Source: Haloferax profundi (GTDB lineage Archaea > Halobacteriota > Halobacteria > Halobacteriales > Haloferacaceae). Taken from it: a stretch of 46,707 nt of DNA. Both the position numbers and the translations under genes were made by a program. Under the pieces are notes generated by a model. The model was not told the DNA's origin. It saw only the letters and a program-made list of their open reading frames with translations, and made no database searches. The stretch spans positions 1 through 46,707 of the forward strand of contig NZ_LOPV01000039.1 of assembly GCF_001469865.1 (NCBI RefSeq). Reading direction: 5' to 3'. Below, in pieces: positions 24,173 through 31,930 of the stretch. Each line of letters starts with the position of its first letter. Position 1 is the first letter of the stretch.

Positions 24173-25324
24173 ATGACTGAGTTCGACATCGTCGGTCCCG
24201 AGGCCATCCGCGAAGGCGTCGCGACCGACGCCTACTTCGAGCGGACCGAGGCCACCCTCCGCCACGCGGGCAAGAACCCCCGCGTCGTCGCCGAGGTGAC
24301 TGCGGACCAGTTCCCCGACGGGGACTTCGAGGTGTTCGCCGGTGTGAAAGACGCCGCGGCACTCCTCGAAGGACACGACGTCGACGTGGACGCCATGTTC
24401 GAGGGGCAACTGTTCGACGGCGGCCCAGTGATGCGAATCGAGGGGAACTACCTCGAATTCGCCCGCCTCGAAACCTCGCTCCTCGGATTCCTCTCGCACG
24501 CCTCCGGATGCGCGACTGCCGCACTCGACGCGCGCGTCGCCGCGCCCAACACCCCTGTCTTTTCCTTCGGCGCGCGCCACGTCCACCCCTCTATCGCCGC
24601 GATGGTCGAACGGAGCGCCCTCGTCGCGGGTCTCGACGGCTTTTCGCACGTCGCCGCGGGCGAGATTCTCGGGAAGGACGCGTCGGGGACGATGCCGCAC
24701 GCACTTCTCATCGCCTTCGGCCGTGGAAATCAAGCCGACGCCTTCCGCGCGTTCGACGACGCGGTACCGGAAGACGTGCCGCGTGTCGCACTCTGTGACA
24801 CCTACGGCGACGAGACCGAAGAAGTCCTCCGCGCCGTCGAGACACTCGGCGACGACCTCGACAGCGTTCGACTCGACACCACCTCGTCGCGCCGTGGTGA
24901 CTTCCGCCACATCGCCCGTGAGGTTCGCTGGGAACTCGACGCACGCGGGCACGAAGACGTCGGCATCTTCGTCAGCGGTGGTCTCGGTCCGGCCGAACTG
25001 CGGCACCTCCGCGACGTCGTCGACGGGTTCGGCGTCGGCGGGTACATCTCGAACGCCAACCCTGTCGACTTCGCACTCGACATCGTCGAAGTGGACGGCG
25101 AACCGGCGGCCAAGCGCGGGAAACTCTCCGGCGTCAAAGAAGTCTACCGCACGACCGACGGCGGACACCACGTCGGTCTGCGTGGCCGACCCGGCCCGAC
25201 CGACGGCGAGTCACTGCTCGAACCGTTGATTCGCGACGGCGAACTCGTCCGCGAGTTCGACCTCGACGCGGCGACGCGACGGACCCGCGAAGACGCAGAG
25301 AAAGTCGGATTCGGCGAGGAGTAG
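24173..25324 (+). CDS. pncB: Nicotinate phosphoribosyltransferase
   Basis: A 383-residue enzyme joining nicotinate and PRPP to nicotinate mononucleotide, the committed step of NAD salvage. Seen are VATDAYFERTEATLRHAG near the start, FARLETSLLGFLSHASG, VFSFGARHVHP (the active-site region), a CDTYGDETEEV segment, and the PRPP/phosphate-binding end FVSGGLGPAELRHL and GVGGYISNA. It fits the short archaeal type. Quinolinate phosphoribosyltransferase is the main alternative fold relative, but FGARHVHP favours NAPRT. A probable nicotinamidase gene lies upstream. Confidence 0.93.
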   Translation: MTEFDIVGPEAIREGVATDAYFERTEATLRHAGKNPRVVAEVTADQFPDGDFEVFAGVKDAAALLEGHDVDVDAMFEGQLFDGGPVMRIEGNYLEFARLETSLLGFLSHASGCATAALDARVAAPNTPVFSFGARHVHPSIAAMVERSALVAGLDGFSHVAAGEILGKDASGTMPHALLIAFGRGNQADAFRAFDDAVPEDVPRVALCDTYGDETEEVLRAVETLGDDLDSVRLDTTSSRRGDFRHIAREVRWELDARGHEDVGIFVSGGLGPAELRHLRDVVDGFGVGGYISNANPVDFALDIVEVDGEPAAKRGKLSGVKEVYRTTDGGHHVGLRGRPGPTDGESLLEPLIRDGELVREFDLDAATRRTREDAEKVGFGEE

Positions 25325-25468
25325 CGGAAGATAGGGCCCGGTGTCAGCGTGAAGACACCGCTCAGAACGTATTCTATCGGGTGAAACGAGAACGTCACGT
25401 CGACAGCGGTACGATTGCCGTCGTCTGTGTGCAAACCGCTCTGTTCGTGGTCTGTCTCTGCTGTGAAC

Positions 25469-26071
25469 TTACAGCGCTTCGACGCTGCCGCCGTCGTCAC
25501 GCTCGCGGAAGACCTGTCCTTCGAAGAGCGTAATCATGGTGTCGTCGTCCTGCCACGCCAGCGGCGAGAGACCGGCCTTACGGCAGGCGTTCGTGAGGAA
25601 CTCTTCTTTCGACCACCCAAGCTCGAGTGGAAGCGTCGGGTACATCCACCCGTGGACGCCGCCAGCGTCGATAGCGACGCCGTGCTTCCCGAGTTCGATA
25701 TCCGCGACAGGGTCGTTAGTCAGCGTATAACTGTTCACGATACAGACGGAGATGTTGAGATTCGGGAGTTCCGGTGCCTCGATTTCCGTCTGACAGGAGT
25801 CGCCGGAAGACGCCTTGATTGCGGCGTCGACGATAGCGTGACCCAGTTGGTCTTTACCGCGATACGCGCCTGCACAGCCTCGAAGTCGACCACGCCCACG
25901 TGTCGACTTGATACGTACGAACGCCCCAGTTCGTGCGTAGAAGGCATCTCGCATACTGCCCGGTTGTTCTCGTTGCCCGTGAAGAACGTACGATTCGACC
26001 GATTCCCGCGCCAGTTCGACCGCCCGCGCCCCATCCTCGTAGGTGAGGTGTACGGTCTGCGCCTCGGACAT
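25469..26071 (-). CDS. AMMECR1-domain protein
   Basis: A 200-residue protein of the family shared by archaea and human AMMECR1. It has ARESVESYVLHGQ, the signature RGRLRGCAGAY (the RGC motif), a KASSGDSCQTEIEAPELPNL stretch and HGWMYPTLPLELGW before the C-terminal helix. The biochemical role is not established; a link to RNA or protein modification has been suggested for the family. The start MSEAQTVHL at 26071 fits family length. The frame is open to 26101 but that lead is unlike the family. Confidence 0.92.
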   Translation of the reverse strand: MSEAQTVHLTYEDGARAVELARESVESYVLHGQREQPGSMRDAFYARTGAFVRIKSTRGRGRLRGCAGAYRGKDQLGHAIVDAAIKASSGDSCQTEIEAPELPNLNISVCIVNSYTLTNDPVADIELGKHGVAIDAGGVHGWMYPTLPLELGWSKEEFLTNACRKAGLSPLAWQDDDTMITLFEGQVFRERDDGGSVEAL

Positions 26072-26190
26072 ATTACTATTCAAGGCCTGTGTTGACTTCA
26101 ACGCTTCCCTCGAGTGTTAATCGGTTGTTAGGTCGGTTAATGTCCACATAAGTACCCATATACGGGCCGTTCGACCGGACCAATCGAACC

Positions 26191-26198
26191 GCTTATCC
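26191..26198 (+). promoter_or_regulatory. TATA-like box for RNase P RNA
   Basis: GCTTATCC lies 26 bases before the predicted 5' end of the RNase P RNA at 26221, the right distance for an archaeal promoter. Confidence 0.55.
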
Positions 26199-26220
26199 GA
26201 CGGACGAGGCTACAGTACGT

Positions 26221-26637
26221 CGGCAGAGAGAGCCCAGTTCCCGTGCCCACTTCGGGCATGAGGAAAGTCCCCCCACCGTCTGGACAGGTGACCGGGCGCA
26301 AGCCCGGAGTCGGAGACGGCTGGCTCTGGAACAGAAACGACACCCCTCGACCCGACCGATGATGCGCGCGCGGCGGCCACCGGCCGTCGGCGGTGCGTCC
26401 GAGGCAACTCGAATGCACGCGAACCGACCCGTGAGGGGAGGGAGATAACCCGCGAAGGGTAGACGGTCGAGAATGGATGGAACGGTGAATCCTCACCGGT
26501 GCAAGTCCGCGCCGTGAAGGTAGTCCGGACGGCACGCCCGGGTTCGCCCGGCGTGCCCTCGGGTTTCGACCCGAGAAGGACGCGGACGCTTAGCCGAATG
26601 CTGGGACGAACAGAAGGGGGCTTACTCCTCTCAGCCG
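26221..26637 (+). ncRNA. rnpB: RNase P RNA, archaeal type A
   Basis: About 417 nt. It has the universally conserved CR-I segment GAGGAAAGTCC at 26260-26270, GGAACAGAAACGACACC in the middle, GAGGCAACTCGAA, and the 3' core GCCGAATGCTGGGACGAACA continuing into GAAGGGGGCTTAC. The ends pair: CGGC at 26221-26224 with GCCG at 26634-26637, GAGAG with CTCTC, then AGCCC with GGGCT, forming the P1/P2 stem and setting the boundaries. It is the catalytic RNA that removes 5' leaders from tRNA precursors. Frames that stay open across it on either strand are by chance. Confidence 0.95.
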
Positions 26638-26722
26638 ATTTCGAACTGTGAGCGACCGCTCTGTCTCGTCACCCGTCTGACGAGGACAAACCTTCTTGCC
26701 ATCTCGCCGCCCCTGTTCGGGT

Positions 26723-27877
26723 ATGCGTGGTCTCCCGATTTTCGTCGTCCTCCTCGTCGTTCTCGCGGGATGTACGGCACCGGTGTCTTTGGACGGTGAT
26801 GGACCGGCAGTCACGACGGCGACAGACACGACGACGCCCGCGACTGCGACGCAGACCACCGATTCGACGGAGACCACTCCGACGCCACCGACGACGATAG
26901 AACCGGAGACGACTACATCGTCGTCGGAGACGACAGCACCTCAGACCACGACGGCGGAATCGGAGGCAGTAACCACGACGTATCCACCCGCGTCGGGATA
27001 CGGCCCGTGGGGGTCCGACCCGGTCATCATCGAGGTGCGTGCGCCGAACGACGGCCGAGATTACGAGACATTGGTCCGAGAGGCGACGGTGTTCTGGGAG
27101 CGAAACGACGCGCGGTACCTCGGCTACGAAGTCGAATACGCGGTGTCGTCCGACGTGCGGAACCCCGACATCATCCTCCAGTTTTCGGACACCATCCCCG
27201 AGTGCAGTGGGCAGGCCGACGCCGTCGGATGTGCGCCGTACATCACCGACGCTCGCCAAATCGACCGCCCAGAGACGGTCTACGTCAAGACGGGATTCGG
27301 TGACGATTCGACGGTCGAAATCGTCGAACACGAGTTAGGCCACACGCTCGGCCTCGCCCACGGCGACGAACCGGCCGACTTGATGAACGCGACTGGCATC
27401 CTCTACACACTTCCGCGGACGAACGCGACCGAGAAGGCGTTCCCGTGGGACGACCCCGAGTTCACGGTCTACGTGAACGAATCAGGTGCGAGAGAGCCCG
27501 ATGGCGCGCGCGAGCAGGTCGGACACGCCTTCGACTACTTCGCCGCGGGTGCACCGGGAATGCCCGACACCCTCTCCTTTAGGTACGTCGACGACCCCGA
27601 GGCGGCGGACATCCACGTCTCGTTTTCGGAGACCTCTCCGTGCGGAACCGGGGCCGCCTCGTGTGCCGCAGTCACCGGATACGACCCGGACGGCGACGGC
27701 GCACTCGAGACGTACGATAGGTTCCGAATCGTCCTCGTCGACCTCGATACCGAGGCAGTCGCGTGGCACGTCGGTTACTGGACGGCCCACTATCTGGGCG
27801 CAGAAGAGGACGCCGACAAACCCGACCCCTTCCAGAACGCCACGTACACCGAGCGACGCAGTGAGTGGTGGGCGTAA
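26723..27877 (+). CDS. Exported metzincin-like lipoprotein
   Basis: A 384-residue protein with a Sec lipoprotein signal (VVLAGC, Cys17) and a Thr/Glu/Pro-rich spacer at 25-90, probably a stalk and glycosylation zone. The catalytic region is HELGHTLGLAHGDEPADLM at 203: H-E-x2-H-x2-G-x2-H-x-D, the metzincin zinc site, and Met221 may serve as a Met-turn, though closer than usual. A second beta region follows with paired cysteines. It resembles archaeal matrixin-like zinc proteases. It sits directly after RNase P RNA and probably acts at the cell surface. Substrate unknown. Confidence 0.87.
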   Translation: MRGLPIFVVLLVVLAGCTAPVSLDGDGPAVTTATDTTTPATATQTTDSTETTPTPPTTIEPETTTSSSETTAPQTTTAESEAVTTTYPPASGYGPWGSDPVIIEVRAPNDGRDYETLVREATVFWERNDARYLGYEVEYAVSSDVRNPDIILQFSDTIPECSGQADAVGCAPYITDARQIDRPETVYVKTGFGDDSTVEIVEHELGHTLGLAHGDEPADLMNATGILYTLPRTNATEKAFPWDDPEFTVYVNESGAREPDGAREQVGHAFDYFAAGAPGMPDTLSFRYVDDPEAADIHVSFSETSPCGTGAASCAAVTGYDPDGDGALETYDRFRIVLVDLDTEAVAWHVGYWTAHYLGAEEDADKPDPFQNATYTERRSEWWA

Positions 27878-28002
27878 CTCGAGCGAATAGTCGGTCTCGA
27901 CGCGACGTGAACCGAAGGGTCGTCGAGACGAACGTCGATGACGTGTCGCCCTCTGAGTGATCTGGCCGAGCCATTCTTTGTCACAGGCCACATAGAACGA
28001 GT

Positions 28003-28314
28003 GTGATTCCCACCGATAGGCATGACAACCAACACTCCTCGTTCGACGAGGAATCCTTCCGCGAGGCTCTCGCCGAGTTCGGGGGCACCGACGCGGAGCG
28101 CCGGGTCGTCGCACGCCAAGCCCGTGACCTCGCCGACTCGGGGCAAGCCGAAGCAGACCGTGGTGCGGCACTCACGTCGGACGAAATCATCCGAAACCTT
28201 CGCGACGCACCCGAAGGAAGTCCGGCGACGCGCTGGAACTGGTGGCTCGGTGCGCTCGAAGCAGCTTACGGGAACTATCGAGAGTTCCAAGTTCGGCGTA
28301 TTCCCAAGGCCTGA
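28003..28314 (+). CDS. Conserved haloarchaeal hypothetical protein
   Basis: A 103-residue acidic helical protein from a GTG start. It contains SFDEESFREALAEFGGTDAE, RRVVARQARDLADSG, TSDEIIRNLRDAP and a C-terminal TRWNWWLGALEAAYGNYREF. No enzyme motif is visible. The codon use and acidic composition suggest a real gene. The start is uncertain because no ATG is near the beginning and no clear promoter was seen. Confidence 0.65.
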   Translation: MIPTDRHDNQHSSFDEESFREALAEFGGTDAERRVVARQARDLADSGQAEADRGAALTSDEIIRNLRDAPEGSPATRWNWWLGALEAAYGNYREFQVRRIPKA

Positions 28315-28518
28315 CGCCACGTCCTCGGCCGCGTCGATTCCTGTTCTGTATCCCTACGCTCGAACCAACAGTCACCACACGATTCTGTCGTCACGAGGAG
28401 GACGAACGCCAACATATTCACCACTGGATGAGCGTTCAAAACCAAAGCAGATTACACGCTCGTTTCAGAAAGAGTGTGTAGCGCGTACGAACAACCTACC
28501 GGTGATGCCTACTCTACA

Positions 28519-29751
28519 ATGACAGACAACTATGACGTGATTATTGCAGGTGCGGGCCCTGCGGGTGGACAGGCGGCACGAGACCTCGCCTCGCGCGGGT
28601 ACGACGTCTGCGTCCTCGAGACTGAATCCCGAGACGAATTCCCCTCGCGGAGTAACAAGTCCACTGCAGGGACGTTCCCCTCGACGATGGCCTCGTTCAA
28701 CATCCCGGACGACGTCGTCATGCACTTCACCGACGACGTAATCTTGGAGTCTCCGAACCACCACTACCGCCGACACCAACCCGGCGCAGTCCTCGAGTTC
28801 GCCGACTTCAAGAATTGGTTGGTCGAGGAGTCCGAAGCAGACGGTGCCGAGTACCGTTTCGACGCCCGAGTCTCCAAACCGATCATGGAGGGCGGCGAAA
28901 TCGTCGGCGTCCGATACAACGGGGACGAAGAGGTCTACGGTGACATCGTCATCGACGCGACTGGTCCGAGCGCACCCTTGGCGAAGGCACTCGACGTCTG
29001 TAACTTACGACGCGAGAAACAAGCAATCGGTATCGAATACGAGTTCGAAGGGATGAACCTCGACCCCGATGGGTACGCGGACCTGACGGACACGATGATG
29101 CTCCGCCTCGACCACGACATGGCACCGGGTGGCTACTCGTGGATTTTCCACACCGGCGAGGACACCGCGAAGGTCGGCGTCTGTTACATCCAGAACGATG
29201 GGCACCGAAACAACGCCAAGTCTGGATTCACCATCGACGACTACCTCCAGTACTGGGTCGACACCGACCCCCGATTCGAAAACGCCGAACGCATCGCGGG
29301 CAAACAGCACCGCGGGTCTGCACACATCCAACTCCCCAGCCAGATGAGCACGGACAACTTCATGGCTATCGGTGACACTGTCCCGACGGTCGACCCGCTC
29401 TGGGGCGAGGGCATCGACAAGTGCATGCGTTCTGGTCGCGCCGCCGCCGTGACCGCCGACCGCACACTCATGCACACCAACCGCGACACGTCTGCGTCGG
29501 AACTCGCCATCTACGACCAACTCTGGCACGAGCGGGTAGCACCGAAGGCGAAAAACCGACTGTTCATGACGGAGATGCTCTATCGCGCGTCCAACGAGCG
29601 CTACGACGCGCTCCTGAAGGACCTCCACCGCTTCTCGGTGGACCAGTTGGACGAGGTAAACGGCGGCAACCCACTCGCGATGTTCCGGATGCTGAAGTTC
29701 GAAGACCTCTCTATCCTCGCTTCGACGGCGAGAGAGTGGTTCTCGAACTAA
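28519..29751 (+). CDS. Geranylgeranyl reductase-family flavoprotein
   Basis: A 410-residue FAD enzyme. The N terminus has the dinucleotide-binding DVIIAGAGPAGGQAARDLAS with a Glu-ended second strand (CVLETES). Further FAD contacts are DIVIDATGPSAP in the middle and FMAIGDTVPTVDPLWGEGID at the C-terminal GD motif. This matches digeranylgeranylglycerophospholipid or geranylgeranyl reductases, which saturate isoprenoid chains in archaeal lipids and quinones. Other FAD monooxygenase-like reductases remain possible. The ATG at 28519 begins the FAD motif; upstream in-frame codons are not supported. Confidence 0.88.
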   Translation: MTDNYDVIIAGAGPAGGQAARDLASRGYDVCVLETESRDEFPSRSNKSTAGTFPSTMASFNIPDDVVMHFTDDVILESPNHHYRRHQPGAVLEFADFKNWLVEESEADGAEYRFDARVSKPIMEGGEIVGVRYNGDEEVYGDIVIDATGPSAPLAKALDVCNLRREKQAIGIEYEFEGMNLDPDGYADLTDTMMLRLDHDMAPGGYSWIFHTGEDTAKVGVCYIQNDGHRNNAKSGFTIDDYLQYWVDTDPRFENAERIAGKQHRGSAHIQLPSQMSTDNFMAIGDTVPTVDPLWGEGIDKCMRSGRAAAVTADRTLMHTNRDTSASELAIYDQLWHERVAPKAKNRLFMTEMLYRASNERYDALLKDLHRFSVDQLDEVNGGNPLAMFRMLKFEDLSILASTAREWFSN

Positions 29752-29839
29752 TCTGACTGCAACACACTTGGAGGTAGGCGTAGATGTCTCGTCCGACGCT
29801 GTCTTCTCGCCGACACTGCTGACTCCCGTTCTCCGTCGG

Positions 29840-30136
29840 TCACGCTCGCTCGTCGAGCACTGCGAGCGCATCGTCGAGGGCGGCACGCGCCGCGGCGACG
29901 TGTTCGTCAGCCTCGTCGTCTTCGGTCGCGTCGACGTTCGACAGCAGGTGTTCGACGTGGCCGAGACGGGTTCGAACGACGTCGTCCGGCGGGAGTGGAC
30001 CGATTGTGAGGTCGCCGGTGACGGCCTCCGCTTCGCCAAGCCACCTGCTCGCATCTTCTCGAACCGGGCGCGTCGCCGTCGCGGCGAGGTGGTCGTGGAG
30101 CGTCGCCACCAGCGAGTCGAGGGTACCGTCGGCCAT
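29840..30136 (-). CDS. Small conserved haloarchaeal protein (DUF8152-like)
   Basis: A 98-residue acidic, all-helical protein: GTLDSLVATLHDHLAATATR, EDASRWLGEAEAVTGDLTIG and VVRTRLGHVEHLLSNVDATE. No cysteines or membrane segment. The start at 30136 leaves 94 bases to the divergent beta-CASP gene. From memory it belongs to DUF8152; no function is known. Confidence 0.68.
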   Translation of the reverse strand: MADGTLDSLVATLHDHLAATATRPVREDASRWLGEAEAVTGDLTIGPLPPDDVVRTRLGHVEHLLSNVDATEDDEADEHVAAARAALDDALAVLDERA

Positions 30137-30230
30137 GGCCTCTGAGAGGCTCTCGACAGACAAAAACGTCAGTTCTCACTCGCCGGCCGGACCGACGGGC
30201 AAAAGCCCCTCCAGTCGGTACGGGCCACCA

Positions 30231-31463
30231 ATGCAACTTCAGTTCCTCGGCGGGGCCGGGGAGGTCGGTCGCAGCGCGATTCTCGTCAACGACTCGCTGC
30301 TGCTCGACTACGGGATGATGACTGGGAACCCACCGCAGTTCCCCGTCGGGTCGGTCGACCCCGACGCAGTCGTCGTCTCTCACGGCCACCTCGACCACGT
30401 CGGGACGGTCCCTGCACTCCTCTCTGGTTCCGAGTGGCCGGCAGTCCACTGGACACCGCCGACCTACGAACTCGCGCTCACCCTCGCGCGGGACACGCTC
30501 AAACTCCACGGCGGTACCTACGACTGCCCGTTCACAGAGACGCACATTCGCCGGATGACACAGCAGTCCGAACCGCACGATTACGGTGAGACGTTCGAGG
30601 CGGCCGGGCACGAGGTCACGTTCTACAACGCGGGGCACATCCCCGGAAGCGCACACGTTCTCGTCGACGACGGGGAGACGCGCTTGCTCTACACCGCAGA
30701 CTTTCACACCGACGACCAGCGGTTGGTGTCGGGGACGACAGACCGCCCGGACGCGGACGTAGTCATCTGTGAATCGACCTACTCGGACGTCGAACACGAA
30801 GACCGTGCGACAGTCGAAGAGCGGTTCGTCGAGTCGGTTCGGACGACCATCTGGCAGGGCGGCACCGTCGTCGTCCCGGCGTTCGCCATCGGTCGGACAC
30901 AGGAGATTCTGATGGTCCTCGACGCCCACGACATCGACTGCTACGTGGACGGGATGGGGACGCAGGTGCTGAAGATGCTCCGAAACCACCCGGACTACGT
31001 CCGCGACCCGACGGCGCTCAAGCGGGCGAAGTCGAACGCGCGAATCGTCTCGGGTCGTGACGGCCAGCGTCGCCGTATCGCGCGGCAGAATTCGGTCATC
31101 GTCACGACGAGTGGGATGCTCTCTGGCGGACCGGCGATGACGTACATCCCAGAGATTCGCCAGGACCCGACGAACAAAATCTGTCTCACCGGGTATCAGG
31201 TCGAAGGGACGCCCGGCCGCGAACTCGTCGAACGCGGTAGATGCGAACTCAACGGCGGCGTCGTTCCTGTCGCCGCCCGCGCCGAGATGTACGATTTCTC
31301 TGCCCACGCGGACAAACACGGCCTCCGTGAGTTTCTCGCCGGCTACCGTGAGACGCCCGTCTTCGTCAACCACGGCGACCGGTGTGCAGCGTTCGCCGAA
31401 GAACTCCGGACTGATGGATTCGAGGCAGTCGCTCCCGACGTCGGCGCCGTCGTCGAAGTCTGA
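30231..31463 (+). CDS. Beta-CASP metallo-beta-lactamase ribonuclease (archaeal CPSF2-like)
   Basis: A 410-residue nuclease. The MBL core has SHGHLDHVG at 50-58 (H-x-H-x-D-H), NAGHIPGSAHVL and TADFHTDDQRL. The beta-CASP domain follows: ESTYSDVEHEDR, VVPAFAIGRTQEILMVL, TTSGMLSGGPAMTYIPEIR, then GTPGRELVERG and FSAHADKHGLREFL (motif C His). It lacks the KH domains of the long archaeal CPSF1 form, so it matches the shorter aCPSF2 or RNase J-like group. It probably processes or degrades RNA from the 5' or 3' end in the cytoplasm. Confidence 0.93.
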   Translation: MQLQFLGGAGEVGRSAILVNDSLLLDYGMMTGNPPQFPVGSVDPDAVVVSHGHLDHVGTVPALLSGSEWPAVHWTPPTYELALTLARDTLKLHGGTYDCPFTETHIRRMTQQSEPHDYGETFEAAGHEVTFYNAGHIPGSAHVLVDDGETRLLYTADFHTDDQRLVSGTTDRPDADVVICESTYSDVEHEDRATVEERFVESVRTTIWQGGTVVVPAFAIGRTQEILMVLDAHDIDCYVDGMGTQVLKMLRNHPDYVRDPTALKRAKSNARIVSGRDGQRRRIARQNSVIVTTSGMLSGGPAMTYIPEIRQDPTNKICLTGYQVEGTPGRELVERGRCELNGGVVPVAARAEMYDFSAHADKHGLREFLAGYRETPVFVNHGDRCAAFAEELRTDGFEAVAPDVGAVVEV

Positions 31464-31486
31464 CTCGACTGAAAATCGGGACTCAG

Positions 31487-31624
31487 TTACGCAGTCTCGT
31501 CGTCTGACCCTCCGCGAATCGACCGACTCGCGGCGACACACGCCGAGACGCGGAGCCGGGTTCGGTGCGGACGGAACCGTTTGAACACCGCGCTGAGTCC
31601 ACCTGTGGGTGAATCCGAAGCCAT
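31487..31624 (-). pseudogene. Truncated ABC exporter N terminus (possible iron-regulated remnant)
   Basis: A 45-codon frame from ATG at 31624. Its start, MASDSPTGGLSAVFKRFRPH, then RTRLRVSACVAAS, resembles the cytoplasmic entry to the first membrane helix of haloarchaeal ABC-type exporters with fused ATPase. The frame ends 15 codons later without any helix, so the rest of the gene is gone. A TATA-like ACTATGAATC lies about 25 bases upstream, and the TTTAGG-CCTAAA palindrome overlaps the expected transcription start, leaving a complete promoter in front of a dead gene. It could instead be a short genuine peptide; similarity was judged by eye. Confidence 0.45.
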
Positions 31625-31627
31625 AGT

Positions 31628-31643
31628 TTTAGGTTGGCCTAAA
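31628..31643 (-). promoter_or_regulatory. DtxR/Idr-like operator palindrome
   Basis: TTTAGGTTGGCCTAAA has perfect 6-base arms (TTTAGG / CCTAAA) and a 4-base centre. This is close to the TTAGG-N4-CCTAA sites of haloarchaeal iron-dependent DtxR-family repressors (Idr, SirR). It ends four bases before the ATG at 31624 and follows a TATA-like box, the position of a repressor site over the start of a leaderless transcript. Confidence 0.6.
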
Positions 31644-31717
31644 GATTCATAGTCGTTACGGTCACCAGGCGTCGGGCTGTGACTCGTCTCGTGAGCGCCG
31701 AGGGTGACGCTCGCCTG

Positions 31718-31754
31718 TCTTCTCCTCTCCTCTCCTCTTCCTCCTCTTCTCTCC
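31718..31754. repeat. Pure pyrimidine tract
   Basis: Thirty-seven bases with only C and T on the plus strand, built from TCTCC and TCTTC units. Such mirror-like tracts can form triplex DNA. It lies in the degenerate region and is not coding on present evidence. Confidence 0.8.
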
Positions 31755-31930
31755 ATTTCGTGCGGAAAAGCCGCCAGAAACTCCGTCTTACGCCACCTAG
31801 GCTGTGTCTAATGGTGTCATGTATTCTATAACTATGGCAGTTCCTCGCCTCTATTCTGTCGTTCAGACGAGAACTCCGACCTCGTTCTCGCGCGATAGCC
31901 CGCCTGACCGCCCCGCTCACCCGTCACTCG

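Larger units (their letters stand above)
31464..31930. other. Degenerate intergenic region between the nuclease and metalloprotease genes
   Basis: This 467-base stretch holds no intact gene. It contains a short minus-strand ABC-exporter remnant with an iron-box palindrome (31487-31643) and a 37-base pure pyrimidine tract (31718-31754). Between 31790 and 31830 the bases are AT-rich (CATGTATTCTATAACTATGG) and may contain the promoter of the metalloprotease gene, with a leader of about 100 bases. No insertion-sequence ends or terminal repeats were seen. Confidence 0.5.

Noticed and set aside
26137-26535. Minus-strand open frame of 132 codons
   Set aside because: It runs across the RNase P RNA, whose conserved blocks and end pairing are clear.
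31790-31830. GGCTGTGTCTAATGG as a possible insertion-sequence end
   Set aside because: No matching inverted partner, target duplication or transposase fragment was found in the window.
31639-31920. 93-codon minus-strand frame in the degenerate spacer
   Set aside because: Composition is Arg/Glu low complexity from the pyrimidine tract and no family is recognisable.
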